DNA of 6,469 bases from positions 1 through 6,469 of the forward strand of contig CALGGX010000146.1 in the NCBI GenBank assembly GCA_937916025.1. The letters run 5' to 3'. Source of the DNA: an uncultured Selenomonadales bacterium. Its GTDB lineage: Bacteria; Bacillota_C; Negativicutes; Selenomonadales; Selenomonadaceae. A model generated the notes under the pieces. The model made no database searches. It was given only the letters and a program-made list of their open reading frames with translations, and was not told the DNA's origin. Shown one piece after another: positions 1 through 5,968 of this stretch. Every line of letters begins with the position of its first letter. The stretch's first letter is position 1. Both the position numbers and the translations under genes were made by a program.

Positions 1-738
1 ATTTTGATCCAAGGCGGTAAGATCATTGCCGGCACCTCCGCCAAAAAAGAGAAGAACAAAATCATGGCAGTAAGACGCGCGATTTTCGTTTTGCCGGGGC
101 ATGCAGAGGAAGTTCGCGCGGCTCTTCAAAAAATCAAAGCGCACCGAATTCTGATCATCGGTACGTCGGAAAATATGGTACACAAGATCGCAAAGACGCT
201 CCGTCTGCCGTCGATCCAACTGATCGTTCGCATTGAAGACATTGCTACGAACCGCGAAATTCAAGCCGCGCAGTTTCATCGACTGAAGGAAGGCAAGCAT
301 ATCATTCCGGTTCCGACTATCGAATTGAAATCGCATTTTTCGGGATATCTCATCGATCCGTTGCAATCGCTGTTCAAACGTTCGAGGATCAAACGACGAA
401 AACTCGGCGAAAAATCAATCGTCCGTCCGATCTTCAGCTACTACGGCAAGCTGATTATTGATGACAAAGTCATTCATTCGATTGTCGAGCGCGTTGTCGG
501 GACGCGCGAATGCATCAAAAATGTCAAAAACGTCCGCATCAAACACATGATGTCGGGCGACGAAGATCACGGCTTGACGATCTCTTGCGAAGTCGTTTTG
601 AGTTACGGCAGTCATATCCCGACGCTGATTTCGCAAACACAGGCGCGCGTTCGGGAAGCAGTCGAATTCACGACGGGTTTGGTCGTTCAGGCGATCAACA
701 TCGTCGTCAAGGCATTGTATGTCGAACCGCAACGATAA
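1..738 (+). CDS. Asp23/Gls24 (DUF322) domain protein with an N-terminal extra domain, 5' partial
   Basis: This is the 3' part of a gene; 244 codons can be read from a TTG at 4, and the frame is still open at base 1. Residues about 138-240 (counted from that TTG) match the Asp23/Gls24 pattern: a 'VRPIFSYYGKLIID' opening, a conserved 'YG' near 201-202, then 'QTQARVREAVEFTTGL' and a final beta strand 'AINIVVKALYV'. The family comprises small proteins linked to envelope stress or membrane homeostasis in Firmicutes. Residues about 1-125 are a separate alpha/beta-looking domain with 'ILIIGTSENMVHKIAKTLRLP', which reads like the end of a nucleotide-binding fold; no P-loop is visible, and one could lie upstream. 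An ATG at 64 (residue 21, 'MAVRRAIF') is an alternative start but lacks a good ribosome binding site. The ORF ends in TAA right before a terminator, so it is the last gene of its unit. The domain call is fairly sure; the cellular role is unknown. Confidence 0.75.
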   Translation: MLIQGGKIIAGTSAKKEKNKIMAVRRAIFVLPGHAEEVRAALQKIKAHRILIIGTSENMVHKIAKTLRLPSIQLIVRIEDIATNREIQAAQFHRLKEGKHIIPVPTIELKSHFSGYLIDPLQSLFKRSRIKRRKLGEKSIVRPIFSYYGKLIIDDKVIHSIVERVVGTRECIKNVKNVRIKHMMSGDEDHGLTISCEVVLSYGSHIPTLISQTQARVREAVEFTTGLVVQAINIVVKALYVEPQR

Positions 739-770
739 AAAAGAATCTCCTCTTCGCGGGAGATTTTTTT
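737..770 (+). terminator. Rho-independent terminator after the Asp23-domain gene
   Basis: A perfect 7-bp stem AATCTCC (744-750) / GGAGATT (759-765) encloses an 8-nt loop containing TTCG. The stem runs into a tract of seven T (764-770). An A-run at 737-742 could pair with the T tract and lengthen the helix, which would also let it work partly in the reverse direction. It begins at the stop codon of the upstream gene and separates that gene from the pheST operon. Confidence 0.88.
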
Positions 771-803
771 ATTGCGCATTACGCATTATGCATTACGAAT
801 TGC
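771..803 (+). repeat. Degenerate heptanucleotide tandem repeat, copy 1 (upstream of pheS)
   Basis: Consecutive 7-nt units ATTGCGC, ATTACGC, ATTATGC, ATTACGA and a partial ATTGC run directly after the terminator T-tract. The 14 bases at 790-803 (GCATTACGAATTGC) are the exact reverse complement of 1902-1915 in the second array, so the two arrays are inverted relative to each other and bracket pheS. The unit resembles the short heptanucleotide tandem repeats scattered through intergenic regions of many bacterial genomes (called STRR in cyanobacteria). Confidence 0.8.
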
Positions 804-810
804 TTTTTTG

Positions 811-839
811 TTGCATTATTCGGCGGCGTGTGCTAATGT
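811..839 (+). promoter_or_regulatory. Possible extended -10 promoter for pheST-zapA
   Basis: TTGCAT at 811-816 could serve as a -35 box. After a 17-bp spacer, TAATGT at 834-839 could be the -10 box, preceded by TGC at 831-833, an extended -10 element. Both hexamers match consensus only partly, but spacing and position between a terminator and the operon fit. Transcription would start near 845-847, leaving a leader of about 30 nt before pheS, too short for a T-box or attenuator. Confidence 0.4.
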
Positions 840-861
840 TTACCGCGTCATAAAAAAATTC

Positions 862-867
862 GAGGAG
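862..867 (+). promoter_or_regulatory. Ribosome binding site fixing the TTG start of pheS
   Basis: GAGGAG lies 9 nt before the TTG at 877. The next in-frame ATG (898) is about 30 nt from this site and would remove the start of the N-terminal helix, so the site favours the TTG. Confidence 0.85.
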
Positions 868-876
868 TAATCTGCA

Positions 877-1926
877 TTGGAAGAAAAAATTTTACAGATG
901 CGCCGCGCGGCTCGAGATGCGATTGAAAATCTCGTTTCGGATCTGAAAGAGCTTGACGGCGTTCGCGTGCAATATCTCGGTAAGAAAGGCGAGCTCACGC
1001 AATTGCTTCGCGGAATGAGTCAATTGACGGCAGAGGAGCGTCCGAAGATCGGCAAGCTCGTCAACGAGGCGCGCGCCGAAATCGAAGCACTCATTTCCGA
1101 TAAAACCGATGCGCTTAAGTCGAAAGAACTCGCAAAAAAACTCGCGACCGAACAGATTGATATCACATTGCCCGGGCGTCGACAAAACACCGGGCATTTG
1201 CATCCGTTGACGTTGACTCTCAACCGCGTCAAAGAGATTTTTCTGCAGATGGGTTACAGCGTCGAGGACGGTCCCGAAGTCGAAACCGATTATTACAATT
1301 TTGAAGCACTGAATTTGCCGAAAGATCATCCCGCGCGCGACATGCAGGACTCGTTCTATATCACGGACGAAATACTGATGCGGACGCAAACTTCGCCGGT
1401 GCAGGCGCGGACGATGGAGCGGCATTCACACAACGAGCCGATCCGAATGATCGCGCCCGGCAGAGTATATCGCCGCGACGATTACGATGCATCGCATTCG
1501 CCGATGTTCACGCAAGTCGAAGGACTCGTCATCGACAAGGGAATTACGTTCGGCGATCTGAAGGGAACGCTCGAGTATTTTCTGAAACAGATGTTCGGCG
1601 AGAAGGCGCGAATGAGATTGCGTCCGAGCTTCTTTCCGTTTACGGAGCCGAGCGCGGAAGTCGATGTTTCATGCGTGATGTGCGGCGGGCATGGTACCGA
1701 TTGCAAAGTGTGTCATGGATCGGGTTGGTTGGAAATTCTCGGCGCGGGCATGGTGCATCCCGATGTGCTGTCGATGAGCGGATATGATCCGAAAGTCGTC
1801 AGCGGCTTTGCGTTCGGACTCGGCATCGAGCGCATTGCGATGCTCAAATACGGCGTCGACGACATGCGCCTTTTCTACGACAACGACGTACGCTTCTTAA
1901 AGCAATTCGTAATGCGTAATTCGTAA
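877..1926 (+). CDS. pheS: Phenylalanyl-tRNA synthetase alpha subunit
   Basis: PheS is the catalytic subunit of the cytoplasmic alpha2-beta2 enzyme that charges tRNA-Phe using ATP. The 349-residue product has normal family length. Residues about 1-90 form the charged N-terminal coiled-coil arm that contacts tRNA. The class II core follows: motif 2 '[17 protein letters not shown]' from residue 195 and motif 3 '[14 protein letters not shown]' at about 313-326. Between them, C266, C269, C276 and C279 form a CX2C-X6-CX2C cluster followed by '[15 protein letters not shown]', the usual PheS pattern. The start is TTG at 877, chosen from the ribosome binding site at 862-867 and the conserved N-terminus. 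The 3' end is odd: family members usually end near 'RFLKQF', and here 'VMRNS' plus the TAA stop are encoded by a heptanucleotide repeat array. It is the first gene of the operon; pheT starts 29 bp downstream. Confidence 0.98.
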   Translation: MEEKILQMRRAARDAIENLVSDLKELDGVRVQYLGKKGELTQLLRGMSQLTAEERPKIGKLVNEARAEIEALISDKTDALKSKELAKKLATEQIDITLPGRRQNTGHLHPLTLTLNRVKEIFLQMGYSVEDGPEVETDYYNFEALNLPKDHPARDMQDSFYITDEILMRTQTSPVQARTMERHSHNEPIRMIAPGRVYRRDDYDASHSPMFTQVEGLVIDKGITFGDLKGTLEYFLKQMFGEKARMRLRPSFFPFTEPSAEVDVSCVMCGGHGTDCKVCHGSGWLEILGAGMVHPDVLSMSGYDPKVVSGFAFGLGIERIAMLKYGVDDMRLFYDNDVRFLKQFVMRNS

Positions 1927-1936
1927 TTCGTAATTA
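1904..1936 (+). repeat. Degenerate heptanucleotide tandem repeat, copy 2 (pheS 3' end and pheS-pheT gap)
   Basis: Units AATTCGT (1904-1910), AATGCGT (1911-1917), AATTCGT (1918-1924), AATTCGT (1925-1931) and a partial AATTA. It is the inverted counterpart of the array at 771-803; the shared exact match is 1902-1915 against 790-803. The array overlaps the last codons and stop of pheS and runs to the edge of the pheT ribosome binding site. Read on the minus strand it gives the 7-residue-period peptide 'ITNYELR', a common trace of such repeats in spurious ORFs. Confidence 0.85.
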
Positions 1937-1950
1937 AGAGGAATGAGGAA
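1937..1950 (+). promoter_or_regulatory. Ribosome binding site fixing the TTG start of pheT
   Basis: Two purine-rich Shine-Dalgarno-like blocks lie side by side, AGAGGAA (1937-1943) and TGAGGAA (1944-1950). GAGGA ends 6 nt before the TTG at 1956, which begins the conserved PheT N-terminus 'MQVSIKWLKDYI'. Confidence 0.8.
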
Positions 1951-1955
1951 TTAAA

Positions 1956-4376
1956 TTGCAAGTTTCGATTAAATGGCTGAAAGATTATATTGATACGGAT
2001 ATCGACGCGGAGGAATTGGCGTCGCGTTTGACGATGGCGGGCATTCCCGTCGAAAACATCATCCGCGCGGACGAAGGGCTTGAAAAAGTCGTGACCGGCA
2101 GGATCGAGCAACTGTACCCGCATCCGGATTCGGATCACATGCTCGTCTGTCAAATGAATGTCGGCGGGAGCGAATTGCTTCAGATCGTAACGGGCGCGCC
2201 GAATGTCAAGGAAGGGCAGATCGTTCCGGTCGCGCTCGTCGGCGCAAATCTCCCTTGCGGCAAAAAGATCTCGAAAGGCAAATTGCGCGGCGTCGTCTCG
2301 AACGGCATGCTCTGCTCGGCGGATGAATTGAACCTCGACGTCGAGAACGGAGCCGCAGGAATTTACATTCTGCCCGACGATACGCCGATCGGAGTTCCTG
2401 CGGCGGGCGTGCTCGGACTCGACGACGTGATTTTTGAATTTGAATTGACGGCAAATCGCGGCGATTGCTTTTCCGTTTTCGGATTGATCAACGAAGTGTC
2501 GATCGTCACCGGCAAGCCGATCAAACTGCCGAAAATCACCGTCAACGAAGATGATCCCCGAAACGCCGCCGATATGATCAAGATCGGAATCGACGCGCCG
2601 GAGCTTTGCAGTCGATTTTCCGCGCGGGTCTTGACGGACGTAAAGCTCGGACCTTCGCCGAAGTGGATGCAACAGCGATTGGAAGGCGCGGGCATCAGAG
2701 CAATCAACAATGTCGTCGACGTGACGAATTTCGTCATGGTCGAGCTCGGTCAGCCGATGCATGCTTACGATTATGACGAGATCATCGGTCAAGTGTTGAC
2801 GGCTCGGAAGGCAATCGCGGGCGAGCAACTTCATACTCTCGACGATTCCAACAGACTCGCAAAAGGCGGCGAGCTCGTGATTGCGGACGCCGAAAAAGCG
2901 GCGGGGCTCGCGGGCGTGATGGGCGGTTTCGAGACCGAGATCAGAGACAAGACGACGACGGTTGTGCTCGAAGCGGCGAATTTCAACAGCGCATCGATCC
3001 GCCGAACGAGTCGCGCGGTCGGTTTGCACTCGGAAGCCTCGGGACGTTTCGAGCGCGTCGTCGACATTAATAAAACAATCCTCGCGCTCGATCGAGCCGC
3101 GCAATTGTTGCAAGAAATGGGCGCGTGCAAAGTCGTGCACGGCATCGTCGACAATTATCCCAATCCGAAATCGGCAACGTCAATCGCGTTCACCGTCGAC
3201 GAGATCAATGCACGGCTCGGAACCGAACTTTCGGCGAAGGAAATGCTCGCAATTCTTGAAAAGCTCGGCGGCGAGATATCCGAAGACGGCGGGAATTATG
3301 TCTTCAAAGTGCCGTCGTTCAGAACGGATTTGTCGATCGTCGAAGACTTGTCGGAAGAAGTAGCTCGTATTTACGGCTACGATCGGATTGCGTCGACTCT
3401 GCCGTACGGACGCACGGTTCAGGGACGTCAAAGTTCCGAGCAGAATTTTGTCGACAACATCAAAGCCGTCTTGACGCGCCTCGGAATGAATGAAGAGTTA
3501 TCGTTCGTATTCACCAATCCGGCGACATTCGATCGGCTGAACGTTCCGGTCGACAGCGAACTCCGTAAAGCCGTTCCGATCATGAATCCGCTCAACGACG
3601 AATTTCCGCTCGTTCGGACGATGCTTCTCGCGAGCGTTCTCGAAAATGCCGCGCGGAATTTCAGCCGAAAAAACGAAGACGTCCGACTTTTCGAGATCGC
3701 GCCGGTGTTTTATCCGAAAGCCCTGCCGATCACCGAGCAACCGATCGAGCGGCTGAAACTTGCGGGAATGATCAGCGGACGCCGCGAGCCGAAAGGTTGG
3801 AGTCGGCAATCGATTGAAGTCGATTTTTACGATCTGAAGGGCATCGTCGAGGAATTGTTCGAGTGCCTGTCGATTGGAAAATACAGCGTCGAGCGCGGCG
3901 AACATTTTGCAATGCACCCGGGCAAAACTGCCGTATTTAAAAAAGGCAAAGAGACATTGATCACGCTCGGCGAGTTGCATCCGAAAGTCGCGGCGGCATT
4001 TGACTTCAACAAAAAAATCTTCGTTTTCGAGGCGGATATTGCAACGCTGATGAAATACTCGGCGAAATCTTTCCGATACGAGCCGTTGCCGAAATATCCG
4101 TCAATCACTCGCGATCTGGCAATCCTCGTCGATTTTGAAGTGCAAGCCGGAGATGTTGAAAAAGTCATAGTCAAGAACGGCGGGCAATTCTTCAGCGACG
4201 TGACGCTTTTCGATGTTTACAGCGGCAAGAACATTGCCGAAGGCAAGAAGAGTTTGGCGTTTACGATCAAATTCCAATCAAACGATCGGACGTTGACGGA
4301 CGCCGAGGCAGACGAGGCGTTTGCGAAAATTCTCGCCGCCGTCGAAACCAATTGTGAGGCTCAATTGCGAAGTTAA
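1956..4376 (+). CDS. pheT: Phenylalanyl-tRNA synthetase beta subunit
   Basis: PheT pairs with PheS in the alpha2-beta2 synthetase, binds tRNA-Phe and edits mischarged Tyr-tRNA-Phe. At 806 residues it is full length (the family is about 790-810). Domains in order: N-terminal segment 'SIKWLKDYI'; EMAP/OB-fold tRNA-binding domain about 40-150 ('GRIEQLYPHPDSDHML', 'KLRGVVSNGMLCS'); B3/B4 editing region about 200-400 ('NNVVDVTNFVMVELGQPMHA' at 251-270, 'GLHSEASGRFERVVD' at 356-370); B5 about 407-475 ('FTVDEINARLG', 'VEDLSEEVARIYGYD'); a class II-like, non-catalytic core to about 700; and a C-terminal anticodon-binding FDX-ACB domain about 708-800 ('YPSITRDLAILVD', 'RTLTDAEADEAF'). No frameshift or missing domain is seen. 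It starts with TTG and its stop overlaps the zapA ribosome binding site, so the two genes are probably translationally linked. Confidence 0.98.
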   Translation: MQVSIKWLKDYIDTDIDAEELASRLTMAGIPVENIIRADEGLEKVVTGRIEQLYPHPDSDHMLVCQMNVGGSELLQIVTGAPNVKEGQIVPVALVGANLPCGKKISKGKLRGVVSNGMLCSADELNLDVENGAAGIYILPDDTPIGVPAAGVLGLDDVIFEFELTANRGDCFSVFGLINEVSIVTGKPIKLPKITVNEDDPRNAADMIKIGIDAPELCSRFSARVLTDVKLGPSPKWMQQRLEGAGIRAINNVVDVTNFVMVELGQPMHAYDYDEIIGQVLTARKAIAGEQLHTLDDSNRLAKGGELVIADAEKAAGLAGVMGGFETEIRDKTTTVVLEAANFNSASIRRTSRAVGLHSEASGRFERVVDINKTILALDRAAQLLQEMGACKVVHGIVDNYPNPKSATSIAFTVDEINARLGTELSAKEMLAILEKLGGEISEDGGNYVFKVPSFRTDLSIVEDLSEEVARIYGYDRIASTLPYGRTVQGRQSSEQNFVDNIKAVLTRLGMNEELSFVFTNPATFDRLNVPVDSELRKAVPIMNPLNDEFPLVRTMLLASVLENAARNFSRKNEDVRLFEIAPVFYPKALPITEQPIERLKLAGMISGRREPKGWSRQSIEVDFYDLKGIVEELFECLSIGKYSVERGEHFAMHPGKTAVFKKGKETLITLGELHPKVAAAFDFNKKIFVFEADIATLMKYSAKSFRYEPLPKYPSITRDLAILVDFEVQAGDVEKVIVKNGGQFFSDVTLFDVYSGKNIAEGKKSLAFTIKFQSNDRTLTDAEADEAFAKILAAVETNCEAQLRS

Positions 4377-4380
4377 GGAG
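4375..4380 (+). promoter_or_regulatory. Ribosome binding site fixing the TTG start of zapA
   Basis: AAGGAG overlaps the last two bases of the pheT TAA stop and sits 10 nt before the TTG at 4391. No in-frame ATG lies near, since the first internal Met is well inside the conserved domain. Confidence 0.85.
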
Positions 4381-4390
4381 TGAAAATCGA

Positions 4391-4666
4391 TTGGCTGAAC
4401 GCGACAATCCAAAACCCGGCGGTGCGCAGCAGCGCGTGCAGATTGAAATTTTCGGAGACATCTATCGCCTGCGCACCGATGATGAAGAAGGTTTGAAACG
4501 ACTGGCGAAGATCGTTGACGGCACGATGCGATCGATCGCGCAAAACGCAAAGACTTTGGCGACGGCACGACTCGGAGTGCTTGCGGCACTCAAACTCGCC
4601 GATGATTATTACCAACTGAAACGCGATTATGACGAGCTCCTCGAGTTGCTCGACGAGAAGAAGTGA
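4391..4666 (+). CDS. zapA: Cell division protein ZapA
   Basis: ZapA is a small cytoplasmic protein that binds FtsZ and promotes bundling of its filaments in the division ring. The 91-residue product has normal length for a Firmicutes ZapA. After a polar head (1-14), residues 15-29 ('RVQIEIFGDIYRLRT') form the beta-strand dimer domain. 'EEGLKRLAKIVDGTM' follows, and residues about 55-91 form a long charged helix ('LAALKLADDYYQLKRDYDEL') that would make the coiled-coil tail. The gene lies 14 bp after pheT, starts with TTG, and keeps the pheS-pheT-zapA order common in Firmicutes. No clear terminator follows it. The call rests on motif pattern, size and synteny. Confidence 0.93.
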   Translation: MAERDNPKPGGAQQRVQIEIFGDIYRLRTDDEEGLKRLAKIVDGTMRSIAQNAKTLATARLGVLAALKLADDYYQLKRDYDELLELLDEKK

Positions 4667-4701
4667 GTCTTGACGTATAAAAAAAAGTCTGCGGCGAACT
4701 C

Positions 4702-4874
4702 ATGACCGAACATGATGCGTTGGTGTGAGAGATCGTCTGTCGAGACGTCGCGGTTCACGAGCGAAGATGCAATCGCTCCGAAAATAGTTGTATCGCGAAG
4801 GAAAAGTCGTCGAACGTGATTTGGAAGAAGACTGCCGCCGATTTGAGCAAGCAATCAAACTTCTGAGACGATGA
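4702..4874 (+). pseudogene. Possible remnant of a small coding sequence downstream of zapA
   Basis: The 212-bp gap between zapA and the minus-strand gene (4667-4878) holds no intact gene, but stretches of it read like protein. From ATG 4702 the frame gives 'MTEHDALV', then TGA (4726-4728), then 'EIVCRDVAVHERRCNRSEN'. About at 4785-4788 a protein-like reading moves to another frame: from TTG 4788 to TGA 4872-4874 it gives 'LYREGKVVERDLEEDC' and 'RRFEQAIKLLRR', a charged amphipathic helix with codon choice like the neighbours. One stop and one frameshift would restore a protein of about 55-60 residues. No good ribosome binding site precedes any piece. I do not recognise the family, and chance openness in this sequence context is a real alternative. 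Confidence 0.25.
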
Positions 4875-4878
4875 ACGC

Positions 4879-5472
4879 TCACGCGCGAGTCAACGCGTTG
4901 TGATAATACCTGCATAAAATCGGTAACATTGCGTAGACGATCGTTTCGCTCAATTCTTCGAGCGTCTGCCCGTGCATTTTTCCGATCAAAATTCCGTGCT
5001 CACCGACATATTGTAATGCCGTCCCGACCGCGATGATTAATAAAATTGCGATTGGGGGCGGCATTTTTAACATCTTTTTTACCGGCACGTGTTTTATCAG
5101 AAGGTACAACATTGCGAGACTGACGACGGCGATAAAAACATACGCCTCGGTGCGCCATGTGTAATCAGCCATTGCGACGAATTCCGGACCGTCGTCGTCA
5201 AAACCGATCGGATAAAAAACCCGCCCCCAACTCAACTCTCGGGCGGCGAGCAACACAAACATCAATGCGCAAAACTGTTGAAAACTCCGCGCGGCGCGAT
5301 CGGATGTTCGCAACATCAATCGGATTGACAGGAAACTCGCGCCGAGGAGCAAAATTACTTGGAAGTTTTCGATAATGCCGTTCTCGAAAGAGATCGACGC
5401 AGGCAACAATATCGACAGAGGCACGACCGCAATCAATGCGATCAATCCGCCGACGGTTGATAAGTCAGACAT
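4879..5472 (-). CDS. Polytopic membrane protein of unknown function with an 'ELSWGR' motif
   Basis: The 197-residue product is strongly hydrophobic, with about six predicted membrane spans (roughly 8-25, 36-54, 64-78, 108-126, 140-156, 174-190). Conserved-looking polar features are 'ENGIIENFQ' (30-38) before span 2, 'RELSWGR' (78-84) after span 3, 'QYVGEH' (154-159), and 'LEELSE' (171-176) entering the last span. This order resembles a broad group of uncharacterised bacterial membrane proteins carrying an E-E/L-I/S-SWGQ/R motif; I cannot name a function. The ATG start is at 5472-5470 with only a weak ribosome binding site (AAGCGG). The gene is convergent with zapA and divergent from the gene at 5516, so it stands alone. 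Codon use matches the neighbours, so I see no sign of recent transfer. Confidence 0.82.
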   Translation of the reverse strand: MSDLSTVGGLIALIAVVPLSILLPASISFENGIIENFQVILLLGASFLSIRLMLRTSDRAARSFQQFCALMFVLLAARELSWGRVFYPIGFDDDGPEFVAMADYTWRTEAYVFIAVVSLAMLYLLIKHVPVKKMLKMPPPIAILLIIAVGTALQYVGEHGILIGKMHGQTLEELSETIVYAMLPILCRYYHNALTRA

Positions 5473-5500
5473 TCAATCGCCGCTTTCGATTGTTTTGTTG

Positions 5501-5507
5501 AAAGGAG
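5501..5507 (+). promoter_or_regulatory. Ribosome binding site fixing the ATG 5516 start
   Basis: AAAGGAG lies 8 nt before ATG 5516. It argues against the longer in-frame reading from ATG 5375, whose first 47 codons lie on the opposite strand of the membrane gene and look like a shadow. Confidence 0.85.
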
Positions 5508-5515
5508 TGATAGTT

Positions 5516-5968
5516 ATGAGTAAACCCGAAGATGCGCCGCCGATTTTCACCGAGCCGTTTGTAATGCAACCCGTAAAAACTTCACTCTTCGATACCGAGA
5601 TCAAAAAGGGCATCGATCAAGACGATTTTGTAATAATCGACGGCAGAGTGATGTTGCCGCAGGAAGCCGTTGCCGAATTCTTCGAGATGTCGGTCGAGCA
5701 ATTGATGCGCGCCGTGCAATACGTGCAACAGACGTGGGGATTGGCAAATGATGTCGTTTGGCGAAACGGCAGATATTATTTTCCATCCGGCGAGTCGATG
5801 AGCGCAATTCATTTCGTCTCGATTTATCGCGAGGCAGAATTCGAGCCGACGTTTTTCGACAGAGTCTTCGTGGAGACGCAACGCGATTTGGTCACCGACT
5901 GTATTACGAGAAGGTACCGAAGCCGAAGAGATTCGGGATTTCGCCATGGTTCGTTGCATTCCTGTTGA
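5516..5968 (+). CDS. N-terminal half of a frameshifted membrane protein of unknown function
   Basis: As read, this gives 150 residues, but only the first 128 or so look native. Residues 1-35 are a polar, Pro-rich lead. Residues about 38-108 form a compact domain: 'DDFVIIDGRVMLPQEAVAEF', then helices 'EMSVEQLMRAVQYVQQTWGL', then a beta-hairpin-like 'VVWRNGRYYFPSGESMS'. This recalls a small helix-turn-helix or adaptor fold, but I cannot assign a family. After 'ETQRDLVTD' (ending at 5899) the frame turns into an Arg/Ser-rich tail ('ITRRYRSRRDSGFRHGS') and stops at 5966-5968, while the -1 frame carries on with a membrane span. The start is well supported by the AAAGGAG site at 5501-5507. The gene is divergent from the membrane gene on the minus strand, with 43 bp between the two start codons. 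Confidence 0.7.
   Translation: MSKPEDAPPIFTEPFVMQPVKTSLFDTEIKKGIDQDDFVIIDGRVMLPQEAVAEFFEMSVEQLMRAVQYVQQTWGLANDVVWRNGRYYFPSGESMSAIHFVSIYREAEFEPTFFDRVFVETQRDLVTDCITRRYRSRRDSGFRHGSLHSC

Noticed and set aside
771..1936. CRISPR array or insertion-sequence ends
   Set aside because: The repeats are contiguous 7-nt tandem units without spacers, and the inverted copies enclose pheS rather than a transposase.
1875..3140. 421-codon open frame on the minus strand across pheT
   Set aside because: It lies opposite pheT, which has full domain conservation, and its product is Arg/Asp/His-rich low-plausibility sequence. Its C-terminus '[11 protein letters not shown]' is simply the heptamer repeat read backwards.
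4679..4686. Run of eight A as a minus-strand terminator tail for the membrane gene
   Set aside because: On the minus strand this is a T-tract, but no stable GC hairpin directly precedes it and it lies about 190 bp past the stop codon.
4670..4700. TTGACG at 4670-4675 as a -35 box after zapA
   Set aside because: No -10-like hexamer occurs at 16-18 bp spacing, and no intact gene follows on the plus strand.
4891..4900. Perfect palindrome CAACGCGTTG
   Set aside because: It is only 10 bp, lies inside the coding sequence of the minus-strand gene, has no loop or T-tract, and is expected by chance in this base composition.
5375..5515. Longer start (ATG 5375) for the plus-strand gene
   Set aside because: The added 47 codons are antisense to the start of the minus-strand membrane gene, look non-native, and have no ribosome binding site, whereas ATG 5516 has an ideal one.
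5473..5515. Divergent promoters or operator between the two right-hand genes
   Set aside because: The 43-bp gap holds the plus-strand ribosome binding site but no convincing -35/-10 pair on either strand; TTGATA at 5457-5462 lacks a matching -10.
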